Positions 6,095-13,806 of a stretch of DNA of 14,818 nucleotides are shown one piece after another; the first letter of the stretch is position 1, and the number at the start of each line of letters is the position of its first letter. A program made the position numbers and the translations under genes. The notes under the pieces are model-generated. The model worked only from the letters and a program-made list of their open reading frames with translations, was not told the DNA's origin and searched no databases. The stretch comes from CG03 sp034660675 (GTDB lineage: Bacteria; CG03): NCBI GenBank assembly GCA_034660675.1, contig JAYEJT010000072.1, forward strand, positions 1 through 14,818. The letters are read 5' to 3'.

Positions 6095-7606
6095 TTAAGA
6101 AAGCGGTTTCAGGATTTTTCCGGATTTTACACCCGTAAAAAATCCGCGGGAAATTGACAAAACACCGTTCACGAAAAGATAATCAAGCCCTTCCGCGTAA
6201 GCGTGCGGATTTTCAAAAGACGCCTTATCGGTAAATTTATCTGTGTCAAAAACAGCAATATCAGCGGCAAAACCTTTTTTTATCCGGCCCCTGTCTTTGA
6301 GACGGAATTTTTCGGCGGGCAAAGATGTCATAGAACGTAAAGCATGGCTCAGTGAAATAATTTTTTCTTCTTGAACAAAGCGCCTTAGCTTACGCGGAAA
6401 ATTCCCGTAATTTCTGGGATGCGGATGCCCCTGCCCGAAAATCTGCGTCCAGCCGTCGGAAGATGTGAGAACATAATCTTTTTTCATTATCTCCCTGACA
6501 TTATCCATGTCCTGGCTAAAAAAAAGACAAAACGGCGGTTCGGGTGAAAGAGCCAGTTCCATGATAACATCAACGGATTCGCGCGAAGTTTCCGCGGCTA
6601 TGGCAGCCAGTGTTTTTCCCTCATATAAGGGATGGTGCGGATAAGAGCTCACAACAATTTTATCGGGCGGAATAAAATTCAGCTTTCCCGTGAGGCCCTC
6701 CCTTATTTCCCGCAAAGAACGCGCGCCCCTGTGTTTTTCAGAAATAATATTTCCGTCAAGAAATTCCGGGTCAACAAGCCATGTTATGTATGTTGAGCCG
6801 TAATCATAGCAATACTGGTCGGCAGAAACATCAGCAACTTCGTCTCGGGCTTTCTCTATCATATCGAAAAGACGTGAAAGCAACCCGTCTTTTAGGGGCG
6901 CCGTGATTTTCAGATGAGATATTTCAAGCGAAACACCGCTGCGGCGCGAAATCTCTATGGCTTCGCCAATGGCTTTCTCCACCCCTTCTCCCGTCTCATC
7001 CCTCGTATGTGTCGCGTACACGCCTCCTCTTTCCGAAACCGAACGGGCGAGAACTTCAAGCTCGGTCATATCCGAAAAACAACCCGGCGCATATTCAAGA
7101 CCCGTCGAAAAACCGGCGGCCCCTCTATCCATTTCAGCCTCAAGCGCTTTTTTTAACCCTTGGATTTCCCTCTCAGAAATATGCTTTCGCGCACCGTTCC
7201 CCATAATTTTCATACGCAGCATTCCGTAGGGCACAAGATGAACGACATTTGTTCCGAAACCATTTTGTTCAAGATAGTCAAACCATTGATGGCATTCGGC
7301 CTCTCCCAAACCGCAGTTTCCCGTAACCACCGTCGTCACCCCCTGGAAAAGATAACAAAGATTGGCGGAAACGCTTTCTTTTTCCGCGGCGCCGCGCGGC
7401 GGGGTCTGTGACATCACCGCTAGATCGCAGTGCGTGTGCACATCTATGAAGCCCGGACTGACAACACATCCGGAAGCATCTATCGTTTTTTCAGCGGAAG
7501 CTGAAAATTTTCCCACGGCCTCAATTCTACCGTCTTTCAGCGCCACATCGGCGCGGGAAAAATCACGGCCGTCGAAAACGGTGCCGTTTTTAATGACATA
7601 ATCCAA
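6095..7606 (-). CDS. N-acyl-D-amino-acid deacylase family amidohydrolase
   Basis: The 503-residue product belongs to the D-aminoacylase branch of the amidohydrolase superfamily. These zinc enzymes release a D-amino acid from an N-acyl or dipeptide-like substrate. The N-terminal VIKNGTVFDG and DGRIEAVG strands form the small beta domain. Likely metal and catalytic residues are H57 and H59 in HTHCD, C98 in TGNCGLG, H200 in YATHTRDE, H231 in ISHLK and D384 in SSDGW. The C-terminus has the family signature HPRNYGNFPRKL and the ending GFAADIAVFD. The start is TTG 7606: it matches the family N-terminus, no ATG lies near, and a weak GGCGGG precedes it. The gene follows the patatin-like gene by 11 bp and is last in the operon. 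Exact substrate is unknown; D-amino-acid residues from peptidoglycan are plausible. Confidence 0.85.
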   Translation of the reverse strand: MDYVIKNGTVFDGRDFSRADVALKDGRIEAVGKFSASAEKTIDASGCVVSPGFIDVHTHCDLAVMSQTPPRGAAEKESVSANLCYLFQGVTTVVTGNCGLGEAECHQWFDYLEQNGFGTNVVHLVPYGMLRMKIMGNGARKHISEREIQGLKKALEAEMDRGAAGFSTGLEYAPGCFSDMTELEVLARSVSERGGVYATHTRDETGEGVEKAIGEAIEISRRSGVSLEISHLKITAPLKDGLLSRLFDMIEKARDEVADVSADQYCYDYGSTYITWLVDPEFLDGNIISEKHRGARSLREIREGLTGKLNFIPPDKIVVSSYPHHPLYEGKTLAAIAAETSRESVDVIMELALSPEPPFCLFFSQDMDNVREIMKKDYVLTSSDGWTQIFGQGHPHPRNYGNFPRKLRRFVQEEKIISLSHALRSMTSLPAEKFRLKDRGRIKKGFAADIAVFDTDKFTDKASFENPHAYAEGLDYLFVNGVLSISRGFFTGVKSGKILKPLS

Positions 7607-7617
7607 AATTCCCGCCT

Positions 7618-8607
7618 TTATAATCGCGTGTCTTTTAAAACTTCAAGAGCCGCTCTGTATCCGGCGTCAACGGCCTCGGCACCGCGGTAAAATTCAAGCA
7701 GACCTATAAAACTTGTGTCGGGGGAAATAACCATATCCGCCAATTTGATGTTTTCTTTCGCCACCTCGTATTCCATTATATAAACGGCCTTCAGTATCGT
7801 CTCAAAAATACCCGGCATTGCCGCAAAGTTTTTCAGCTTCCCTTTGTATAATTTGCTTTTCAGTTTTGACGCGTATTCCGCGGCGGAAGAGAGAATATCA
7901 ATATTTTCATCCGTTAATTTTTCCACGGCTTTTTCAAGAACTGTGAGCGCGGGAATAGGCGGGATTTTTCTCCCGCGGCTTTTCGTTTTTTTCCGCAGCT
8001 TTTTGGATTTACCGGACGGATTGCGGATAACGTTGCAGGCGATAACACGATCCGCCCCCATCTCTCTGGCGGTTGCCGCCGGCACAGGCTCCACGACTCC
8101 GCCGTCCACAAAATAACTTCCGCCGATAGGGACGGGGGTAAATATCCCCGGAATGGATATGCTGGCCATCACAGCCTCAACGACAGAACCTTTGTTTATG
8201 ACTTTTCTCCCGCCGGTTTTCAGATCACATACCACAACGGAAAAAGGTATTTTAAGATCCGAAAAAGAAACATCGCCTATAAATGCCTTCAAAAATTTCT
8301 TGACTTTTTCGCCGTGTATAAAACCTTTGTTGAGCATGAAAAAATGAGGATCGGCAAGGCCCATCAATTTTTTCCAGTCCATGTTAACCGCTATGTGTTC
8401 TATATCGTCTATACGGCCTTCTCTGGCGTACGCCGCTCCCACGAGAGACCCCATGCTTGCGCCGGCTATCATGTCTATTTTAACGCCATTCTCAAGCAGA
8501 GCTTTTATAACGCCTACGTGTGCTATTCCCCTGGCGGATCCGGAACCCAGAGCCAGAGCCGTTTTTGCTTTTTTCCAGGATGATGCGGCCTTTTGTAGTA
8601 AACTCAT
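7618..8607 (-). CDS. patatin-like phospholipase (RssA/NTE-type)
   Basis: The 329-residue product has the full patatin catalytic set. This comprises the oxyanion loop GSGSARG (21-27), the nucleophile Ser51 in GASMGS, and the partner Asp168 in DGG. The motifs ALALGSGSARGIAHVGVIKAL and IPGIFTPVPIGG (key residues GIFTPV) are typical of bacterial RssA/YchK-like proteins, which are presumed lipid acyl hydrolases. There is no signal peptide and no clear transmembrane segment, so a cytoplasmic or peripheral membrane location is likely. A basic linker (KSKKLRKKTKSRGRK) at about residues 200-215 precedes a C-terminal helical region of about 100 residues. ATG 8607 lies 4 bp after the transketolase stop, so the two are probably co-transcribed. 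The substrate cannot be read from sequence. Confidence 0.9.
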   Translation of the reverse strand: MSLLQKAASSWKKAKTALALGSGSARGIAHVGVIKALLENGVKIDMIAGASMGSLVGAAYAREGRIDDIEHIAVNMDWKKLMGLADPHFFMLNKGFIHGEKVKKFLKAFIGDVSFSDLKIPFSVVVCDLKTGGRKVINKGSVVEAVMASISIPGIFTPVPIGGSYFVDGGVVEPVPAATAREMGADRVIACNVIRNPSGKSKKLRKKTKSRGRKIPPIPALTVLEKAVEKLTDENIDILSSAAEYASKLKSKLYKGKLKNFAAMPGIFETILKAVYIMEYEVAKENIKLADMVISPDTSFIGLLEFYRGAEAVDAGYRAALEVLKDTRL

Positions 8608-8611
8608 ATAT

Positions 8612-10501
8612 TTATTTTAAGGACGTCCCTTTTTTCTCCAGAAGCTTTTTTATTGATTTCACATCAAGCGAAAATTTTTCAAAAAGCTTTTTTTTGTCTC
8701 TCGCCGAAAATGTGAAACCGTCCACGCCGCGCCTGAAAACCTGCGTGCTGAGGCCCGCTTTTAAAACATGTTTGCTTATTTCATCGGCAAGGCCGCCTGA
8801 TGTGACGCCCTCCTCCATAACTATTATTTTTTTGAAAGGCCTTAAAAGCGAAACCGTTTTTCTGTGGTCAAGATAATTCTGCGCAGTAAACGCCGCCACG
8901 GCCGAAGAGGACGATAGATCGGCAACGGCTTTCAGAGCATAAGAAGCCAAATGGGGTCCGGAAACAACAACGCAGACATTTTTCCCTTTCTTCAGCATCG
9001 TTCCGCAATCCGGAGCCGCGCCGCGCGGACCTTTAAAAGGAAAATCCGGCGGACTTCTGCGCAGCTTGATATAGACGGGATAATTCCATATTTTTTTATT
9101 TCCACTGAGATAATAACGCAGTATTTTTTTTGTTTCGGATGCAGAGAAAGGGTCATAAACCCGCACAGAGTGTATTGAACGCATCATGGGAACATCTCCC
9201 GTCATCTGATGGGTTTTTCCGTCACTGGCATAACACAGCCCCGAATAACTTCCCGCGTAAATGACGGGTTTTTTTTCCGTGGCGTTGACATATATCTGCT
9301 CAAAACATCTCCGGAAAAAACTCGCGTAAGTGTTCACAACTGGTATGAAGCCTTCAAGGGCAAAACCTCCGGCCGTAGAGGCCATATCCTGCTCGGCTAT
9401 GCCGGACTCCACAAATCTTTTTGAGTATTTTTCCGCTATGGGCGTGAGCTTCATGGATTTTTCAAGATCAGCGTCAAAAACAATAATTTTCTTGTTTTTT
9501 TTCATGAGCGAAAAAAGTTCTTCCGCGAAAGCGTCTCTTGTTGAAACAGCGCGGGATGACGGTATTTGAAATGCGGGCGCAACTTCTCCGGCGGAAATTC
9601 TCCACCGCCCGAAAGCGTCTTTGATACACCCGGCGCCGGAATCACGGACAAGCCCTTCCAGTATCTGCGCGTATTCCTCACTCGACGGCACCTTTGAATG
9701 CCAGACGGCTTTTCTCCTCGCGGTGTTTTTCATCGCCGTGAGAGGCGAACCCGCTCCTTTTACGGTGTCGGCTATGATAACGCAGGGTTTGTTTCCGCCG
9801 GCAAAGGCAAAAGCTTTCTCTACACTTTTCATATCGTTGCCTTTCGCTGAAATAATTTTAAAGCCCATTCCCGACAGCGTTTTTTCAAGATTATCTATTC
9901 CTTTTATATCCGACACGGCGCTGTCTGTCTGAAGATTGTTCCTGTCTATTATGGGGATGAGCTCCGTCAGGCGGTTTTTTCTGATGTTCATCATCGCCTC
10001 AAAATTCTGCCCCTCCTGCAGCTCTCCGTCACCGAGAATTACAAAAGCCCTCTTTTTTTCTTTTTTCAGACGCGAGGCCATTATCATTCCGGCGGCCTTC
10101 GACAGGGACTGCCCCAGAGAACCCGTGTTGGAAACAATGCCGGGCGTACTCATATCCGTGTGAGCCTGCAAACCGCGGGGTGTTTTATAAGAAAGAAGCT
10201 CTTCAAAATCCATGACACCTTTTGCGGCGAGAGCGGCATACTGCACCGGCGCGGCGTGACCCTTGCTCAGTATAAGAATATCCCGGGCTTTCATCTCTCT
10301 GAAATAAAGATATGTCACAATATCGGCGCAGGAGAAAGAAGCGCCGAGCCATCCGTGTTCCGCGGATTTTATCGCCGCCAGAGCGTTTATTCTGTTGACA
10401 GCGGCAAGACGCGCGAGAATACCGGTGGAAGGTTTGTCCGGTAAATTCCCGAAGGCTTTTTTAAAAAGCCTTTTATTTATAAGAAATGTTTTTGGCGCCA
10501 T
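8612..10501 (-). CDS. tkt: transketolase, single-chain
   Basis: The 629-residue product carries all three transketolase regions in one chain. The thiamine-diphosphate N-terminal domain has LSKGH (78-82), the cofactor motif GDGELQEGQNFEAMMN starting at G157, and IIDRNN (185-189). The pyrimidine-binding middle domain has ESGIAEQD with the catalytic-type Glu370, and TYASFFRR. The substrate loop is SDGKTHQ (426-432). A transketolase C-terminal domain follows. It would transfer two-carbon units between sugar phosphates in the non-oxidative pentose phosphate pathway. The length is somewhat below the usual 650-670 residues, and the N-half resembles the split archaeal/clostridial type fused to its C-half. 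Start ATG 10501 lies 10 bp after the kinase gene stop. No strong ribosome binding site is visible. A related sugar-phosphate ketolase role is possible. Confidence 0.88.
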   Translation of the reverse strand: MAPKTFLINKRLFKKAFGNLPDKPSTGILARLAAVNRINALAAIKSAEHGWLGASFSCADIVTYLYFREMKARDILILSKGHAAPVQYAALAAKGVMDFEELLSYKTPRGLQAHTDMSTPGIVSNTGSLGQSLSKAAGMIMASRLKKEKKRAFVILGDGELQEGQNFEAMMNIRKNRLTELIPIIDRNNLQTDSAVSDIKGIDNLEKTLSGMGFKIISAKGNDMKSVEKAFAFAGGNKPCVIIADTVKGAGSPLTAMKNTARRKAVWHSKVPSSEEYAQILEGLVRDSGAGCIKDAFGRWRISAGEVAPAFQIPSSRAVSTRDAFAEELFSLMKKNKKIIVFDADLEKSMKLTPIAEKYSKRFVESGIAEQDMASTAGGFALEGFIPVVNTYASFFRRCFEQIYVNATEKKPVIYAGSYSGLCYASDGKTHQMTGDVPMMRSIHSVRVYDPFSASETKKILRYYLSGNKKIWNYPVYIKLRRSPPDFPFKGPRGAAPDCGTMLKKGKNVCVVVSGPHLASYALKAVADLSSSSAVAAFTAQNYLDHRKTVSLLRPFKKIIVMEEGVTSGGLADEISKHVLKAGLSTQVFRRGVDGFTFSARDKKKLFEKFSLDVKSIKKLLEKKGTSLK

Positions 10502-10511
10502 CCGCGGACTC

Positions 10512-12035
10512 TCAATAATGAAAGGTGCTCTCTCCTATAAATTCCCTGAGAATGGAATTTTGAGGAACCCTTTTCGGAGGTATGGCCAGAAAAAACCGCA
10601 AAAAATAAAGAAGCCTCCTGGCCTCAAAATAAGCGTCATCATTTTTCTTCACATTTTTGAGAAGTTTCTCTACCAAGGGTTTTATCACTGCCTGTTCGTA
10701 TATGAGAGAGGAATTGAAAAACACATCGCAGGTGCGCTGAAAGGGGAAAATATATTTGTCTTCGCCTTCCCTCACTTTCGGAAAACGCTTTATAGAATCG
10801 GACGCGGAATACCCCCTGAATTTGTTATCCCTCACAATACGTCTTATGAGACGCGAATCCGATGTGAAAATCCTGTTATCATTGTCAATTCCAAGCTGGG
10901 TGAGAGCGCTCACGAAAATTTTAAAAAATTTGCCTTTCGGCACATCCGGCAATATCGCCGGATTGAGAGCGTGAATGCCTTCTATCAGCACAAGCGAATC
11001 CTTTTCAAGACGGAGACGGCGGCCCGTGTATTTACGGCGGCCGAGTTTAAAATCATACTCCTGAAGGCGTATTTCTCTTCCCTCAAGAAGCTCTTTCATC
11101 TGGCATCTCAGAAACTTCAAATCAAGCGCGCGCATGGATTCAAAATCATAATCTCCGTCAGGGGTGCGGGGCGTTTTTTTGCGCGGAAGAAAATAATTAT
11201 CAAGGGATATTTCCGTGGATTTCAGCCCGTCCGCCCGCAACTGAACGCCCAATCTTTTTATAAACGTCGTTTTCCCCGACGACGACGGACCCGCCACGCA
11301 TATTATTCTCCTGCGCGGAAATGAAGCCTTTATCATATTCGCTATCTCAACAATTTTACGCTCGTGAAAAGCCTCCTGTACATTTATCAGCGTGCGCATG
11401 GTTCCGTCAGCGACGGCTTCGTTGAGTTCGCCGGCGTTCTGTATGCCTAAAATGCGGTTCCACTCCTTTGTCTCGACATACACCCTGTAAAGCTTTTTCT
11501 GTCTATCTTTTGTTGCCGGAAGTTTTTCTATGTCTCCCCTGACGGGAAACTGCATTATAAAACCATGATTGTACTTTACAAGCCTAAATGTTTTCAGACA
11601 CCCGGCCGAAAAAACCGTTTCGGCGAGCATAAAATCAAAATAGCGTCTCAGCAGAACAATCTCTATTTCAGCCTCGGGAAGATAACGCACGGTGTTATAT
11701 TTGTCATCCCTGCCGTATTTTTTACAAAGCCTCAGGACATGCTCTTTTTTCATCCTCACCTTTTTAAATTTTTCGTCCGCTGAAATTATTTCTTTCATAC
11801 GTCCGGTGACCCTGTTTATAAACGATGATGTGATGTGCTCGCCGTCGTTGATCTCATAGAAATAACCCTTCATCAGCGTCTGCCCCACATGCAGCGAAAA
11901 GGCAGGATAGAGCTCGTGTATAGCACACTCCAGCAATATTGACAGACTGCGGCGATAAATCTCGGCGCCGTGCTTTGTGTTAAAACTAACCCGTCCGCCG
12001 TCAAGAGGAATATAAAAATCTTTTTCCTTTTTCAT
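10512..12035 (-). CDS. uridine kinase-like protein with ThrRS-like N-terminal region
   Basis: The start chosen is ATG 12035, giving 507 residues; an upstream TTG at 12062 would add nine. Residues about 20-170 resemble the second additional domain of threonyl-tRNA synthetase (ILLECAIHELYPAF, QTLMKGYFYEI), but without the HxxxH metal motif. The segment KYNHGFIMQFP and the following EWNRILGIQNAGELN are typical of a known bacterial two-part family. A phosphoribulokinase/uridine kinase domain begins near 240. It has Walker A GPSSSGKTT (249-257), SLDNYF (277-282), DFESMRALD and LIEGIHALNP. The likely activity is ATP-dependent phosphorylation of uridine, cytidine or a related nucleoside in salvage; the N-terminal role is unknown. 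The gene heads a tight cluster with transketolase. A TAGAAT box next to the start hints at a short leader. Confidence 0.82.
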   Translation of the reverse strand: MKKEKDFYIPLDGGRVSFNTKHGAEIYRRSLSILLECAIHELYPAFSLHVGQTLMKGYFYEINDGEHITSSFINRVTGRMKEIISADEKFKKVRMKKEHVLRLCKKYGRDDKYNTVRYLPEAEIEIVLLRRYFDFMLAETVFSAGCLKTFRLVKYNHGFIMQFPVRGDIEKLPATKDRQKKLYRVYVETKEWNRILGIQNAGELNEAVADGTMRTLINVQEAFHERKIVEIANMIKASFPRRRIICVAGPSSSGKTTFIKRLGVQLRADGLKSTEISLDNYFLPRKKTPRTPDGDYDFESMRALDLKFLRCQMKELLEGREIRLQEYDFKLGRRKYTGRRLRLEKDSLVLIEGIHALNPAILPDVPKGKFFKIFVSALTQLGIDNDNRIFTSDSRLIRRIVRDNKFRGYSASDSIKRFPKVREGEDKYIFPFQRTCDVFFNSSLIYEQAVIKPLVEKLLKNVKKNDDAYFEARRLLYFLRFFLAIPPKRVPQNSILREFIGESTFHY

Positions 12036-12067
12036 AAGATTGCATTCTATCAAATAGAACAAAAAAC

Positions 12068-12226
12068 AAAAAGGTGCCAGGGGTTGACTTTCGTGACTTA
12101 TTGGACAACAAAAAGGCGCAAAAAGATGCCGGGCGTTGACCCGCCTGCGCTACAGATGCGGCGGGCATACTGCTCCGCCTCGGCAGATGCTGAAAGCGCG
12201 CCGAGGCGTGCGGCATTTCGTGACTT
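12068..12226. repeat. paired short repeats, one carrying a 75-bp double hairpin
   Basis: Two related units fill the 193-bp gap between the kinase and thiE. Unit 1 (12068-12099) is a 21-nt block with the key string GGTGCCAGGGGTTGAC, followed directly by TTTCGTGACTT. Unit 2 repeats the block at 12120-12140 with three changes (GATGCCGGGCGTTGAC), but its TTTCGTGACTT lies at 12216-12226. The extra 75 nt between them are GC-rich and form two hairpins: CCCGCC/GGCGGG (12140-12145 with 12160-12165) and CGCCTCGGC/GCCGAGGCG (12176-12184 with 12200-12208). The layout looks like a REP-type palindrome inserted in unit 2, or deleted from unit 1. No gene is visible here. Confidence 0.75.
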
Positions 12227-12228
12227 TA

Positions 12229-12843
12229 TCAACTTTCTGAAGCAAACAGGTATTGCAGCCGCCTGATTGCCTCTGCGGGATCGGATGAAGACGCGACAGC
12301 GGATATGGCGCAAATGGAATCCGCCCCTGATGAAATGACCTCGCTAACATTATCAAAATTGATGCCGCCGATCGCCGTAAGGGGTAATTTTGAAAAAGAT
12401 CTTATCTTTCTGATCAACTCCGTTCCGCAGGCCGCCCCCGCGTCTTTCTTTGTACCTGTTTCAAAAACAGGGCTTATTCCGAGATAATCCGCGCCTAATT
12501 TTTCGGCTTCACGGGCTTCGGGTTCATTATGCACGGTCACGCCTATAATTTTATCTTTTCCCAGAAGCCGCCGCGCCCGGGCGAGAGGCATGTCTTCCTG
12601 ACCTATGTGCACACCGTCGGCCGAAACGGCGAGAGCAATGTCTATCCTGTCGTTTATTATGAGTTTTGCGCTCCCGCAGATTTTTCTCAGTTCCGTAGCT
12701 TCCTCAAAAAGAACCTTTGTCGAAGCGGTTTTTTCTCTGTATTGCACAAAGCCGACTCCGCATTTCACGGCAAGGGAAACATCGCTTATTATTCCCGCCC
12801 GGCTCAGGAATGAATCGGTTATAAAATAATAACCCTTTATCAC
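12229..12843 (-). CDS. thiE: thiamine-phosphate synthase
   Basis: The 204-residue TIM-barrel enzyme joins hydroxymethylpyrimidine diphosphate to thiazole phosphate to form thiamine phosphate in the cytoplasm. Family motifs are QYREK (34-38), NDR (64-66), ADGVHIGQED (75-84), GVTVHN (101-106), a YLGISPVFETGTKKDAG loop (120-136) and AIGGI (157-161). The loop has SP where many ThiE proteins have GP, a minor variation. The length is normal. The start is GTG 12843, which overlaps the thiM stop in the sequence GTGA, so translation is probably coupled to thiM. The TGA stop is only a few bases from the short repeat at 12216-12226. Thiamine phosphate would still need ThiL or another enzyme, not seen here, to become the diphosphate. 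Confidence 0.95.
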   Translation of the reverse strand: MIKGYYFITDSFLSRAGIISDVSLAVKCGVGFVQYREKTASTKVLFEEATELRKICGSAKLIINDRIDIALAVSADGVHIGQEDMPLARARRLLGKDKIIGVTVHNEPEAREAEKLGADYLGISPVFETGTKKDAGAACGTELIRKIRSFSKLPLTAIGGINFDNVSEVISSGADSICAISAVASSSDPAEAIRRLQYLFASES

Positions 12844-13625
12844 GCGAGTTTTTCCAGTGATTCAATCTGTTCACGGTTCAGATTATAAACGCAGTCAAAA
12901 AGATCTTCTTTAAAACTGCCCGTGCCAGTGGAAATTCCTGAGGCTATTTCGGCGGCTATACCGAAACAAACCAGAGCCGCCGCCGAAGCCCGCGCGAGAT
13001 CTGTCCCAACAGCCGAAAAAGCGCCTATCACCGAAGCCGCCATGCACCCTGTGCCAACAATTTTTCCCATCATATCCGTGCCGTTTGACACTTTATACAC
13101 AGCCGTGCCGTCTGATACAATATCTTCCGCACCCGTTATAACAACCATGGCTGATTTTGCCGACGCAAGAGCCGAAGCCATATCCTGAAAATCCGCGTCA
13201 ACCTTTCCGCTGTCAACGCCTTTTGTTTTCACTTCCATTCCGGCCACGCGCGCAATTTCCGACGCGTTACCTTTGATAATATTTATTTTCACTTCGGAGA
13301 GAAGCTCCTCAACTTTCTCATCCCTGAAACGCGTCGCCCCGGCCCCGCAGACATCCAGAACAACGGGTATGCCTTTTTTGTTGGCGGCTCCAGCGGCCAG
13401 TTTCATGGATTCTATGATTTCATTTGTCAGCGTTCCGATGTTGAGCACCAGCGATGAAGCCAGAGACGCCATATCCGCGGCCTCCTCTTTCGCGTGAGCC
13501 ATCACGGGGCTGGCGCCGAAAGATTTAACAATGTTAGCGCAATCGTAAATCGTCACCCAGTTCGTTATGTGATGCACCAGCGGCTTTTCTTTTCTCACCT
13601 TTTCCAGCAATTCCCAAGTCTGCAT
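12840..13625 (-). CDS. thiM: hydroxyethylthiazole kinase
   Basis: The 261-residue ribokinase-fold enzyme phosphorylates 4-methyl-5-hydroxyethylthiazole with ATP, the salvage entry to thiamine. Motifs are PLVHHITNWVT (15-25), GASPVMAHAKEEA (37-49), DVCGAGATRFR (91-101), IKGNASEI (117-124), VITGAED (162-168) and GTGC (191-194), whose Cys194 corresponds to the catalytic cysteine region of ThiM. Here DVCG replaces the more usual DPVG. The start ATG 13625 has GGAG 6 nt upstream and gives the usual N-terminus. A longer frame from TTG 13655 adds ten residues that overlap the ribosome binding site. It is first in a thiM-thiE pair with a 4-nt overlap. A promoter lies upstream, but I found no TPP riboswitch motif (CTGAGA or the CCTTTGAACCTG-like segment). 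Confidence 0.95.
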   Translation of the reverse strand: MQTWELLEKVRKEKPLVHHITNWVTIYDCANIVKSFGASPVMAHAKEEAADMASLASSLVLNIGTLTNEIIESMKLAAGAANKKGIPVVLDVCGAGATRFRDEKVEELLSEVKINIIKGNASEIARVAGMEVKTKGVDSGKVDADFQDMASALASAKSAMVVITGAEDIVSDGTAVYKVSNGTDMMGKIVGTGCMAASVIGAFSAVGTDLARASAAALVCFGIAAEIASGISTGTGSFKEDLFDCVYNLNREQIESLEKLA

Positions 13626-13667
13626 AAAATTCTCCAAATATCCCGGTTCTTCCAAATCAAAACAAAT

Positions 13668-13695
13668 TCTATAATCTCTTTGCGGTTTCAGTCAA
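13668..13695 (-). promoter_or_regulatory. sigma70-type promoter of thiM-thiE
   Basis: On the minus strand TTGACT (13695-13690) and TATAGA (13673-13668) are separated by 16 bp. Transcription would begin near 13661, giving a leader of about 36 nt to ATG 13625. That supports this start over TTG 13655, and the leader is too short to hold a TPP riboswitch. Confidence 0.55.
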
Positions 13696-13708
13696 CAGAC
13701 AACACAGG

Positions 13709-13746
13709 ACAAAACGGGGACGGTTCTGTCTATTTGTTTTTTTTTT
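13709..13746 (+). repeat. hairpin plus T-tract, possible REP-type remnant
   Basis: In the divergent thiM/PFOR intergenic region, ACAGGAC pairs with GTTCTGT (one G-U) around a G-rich loop containing CGGGGACG. A run of ten T's at 13737-13746 follows. As a plus-strand structure it resembles an intrinsic terminator, yet no plus-strand gene precedes it. I recall similar GGGGACGG-plus-T-tract strings near Y1 (REP-associated) transposases in uncultivated bacteria, but could not check this. Downstream, TATAAA at 13765-13770 may be the PFOR -10 box with a poor -35. Confidence 0.4.
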
Positions 13747-13806
13747 GCAAATTATATAAGATTCTATAAATGATTGAACACTTTACCAGAAACCGGGGGA
13801 AATAAC

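Noticed and set aside
10395..11324. 309-codon plus-strand ORF
   Set aside because: It overlaps the kinase and transketolase genes in antisense and crosses both genes. Composition is biased to F, K, R and I, with no domain pattern.
12229..12356. Overlapping short ORFs at the end of thiE and in the repeat region (12001-12356)
   Set aside because: They are out-of-frame readings of thiE and of the GC-rich hairpins, with no ribosome binding sites.
13626..13806. Possible TPP riboswitch upstream of thiM
   Set aside because: The conserved CTGAGA and the other pyrophosphate-sensor segment are not seen on the minus strand, and the inferred leader is only about 36 nt.
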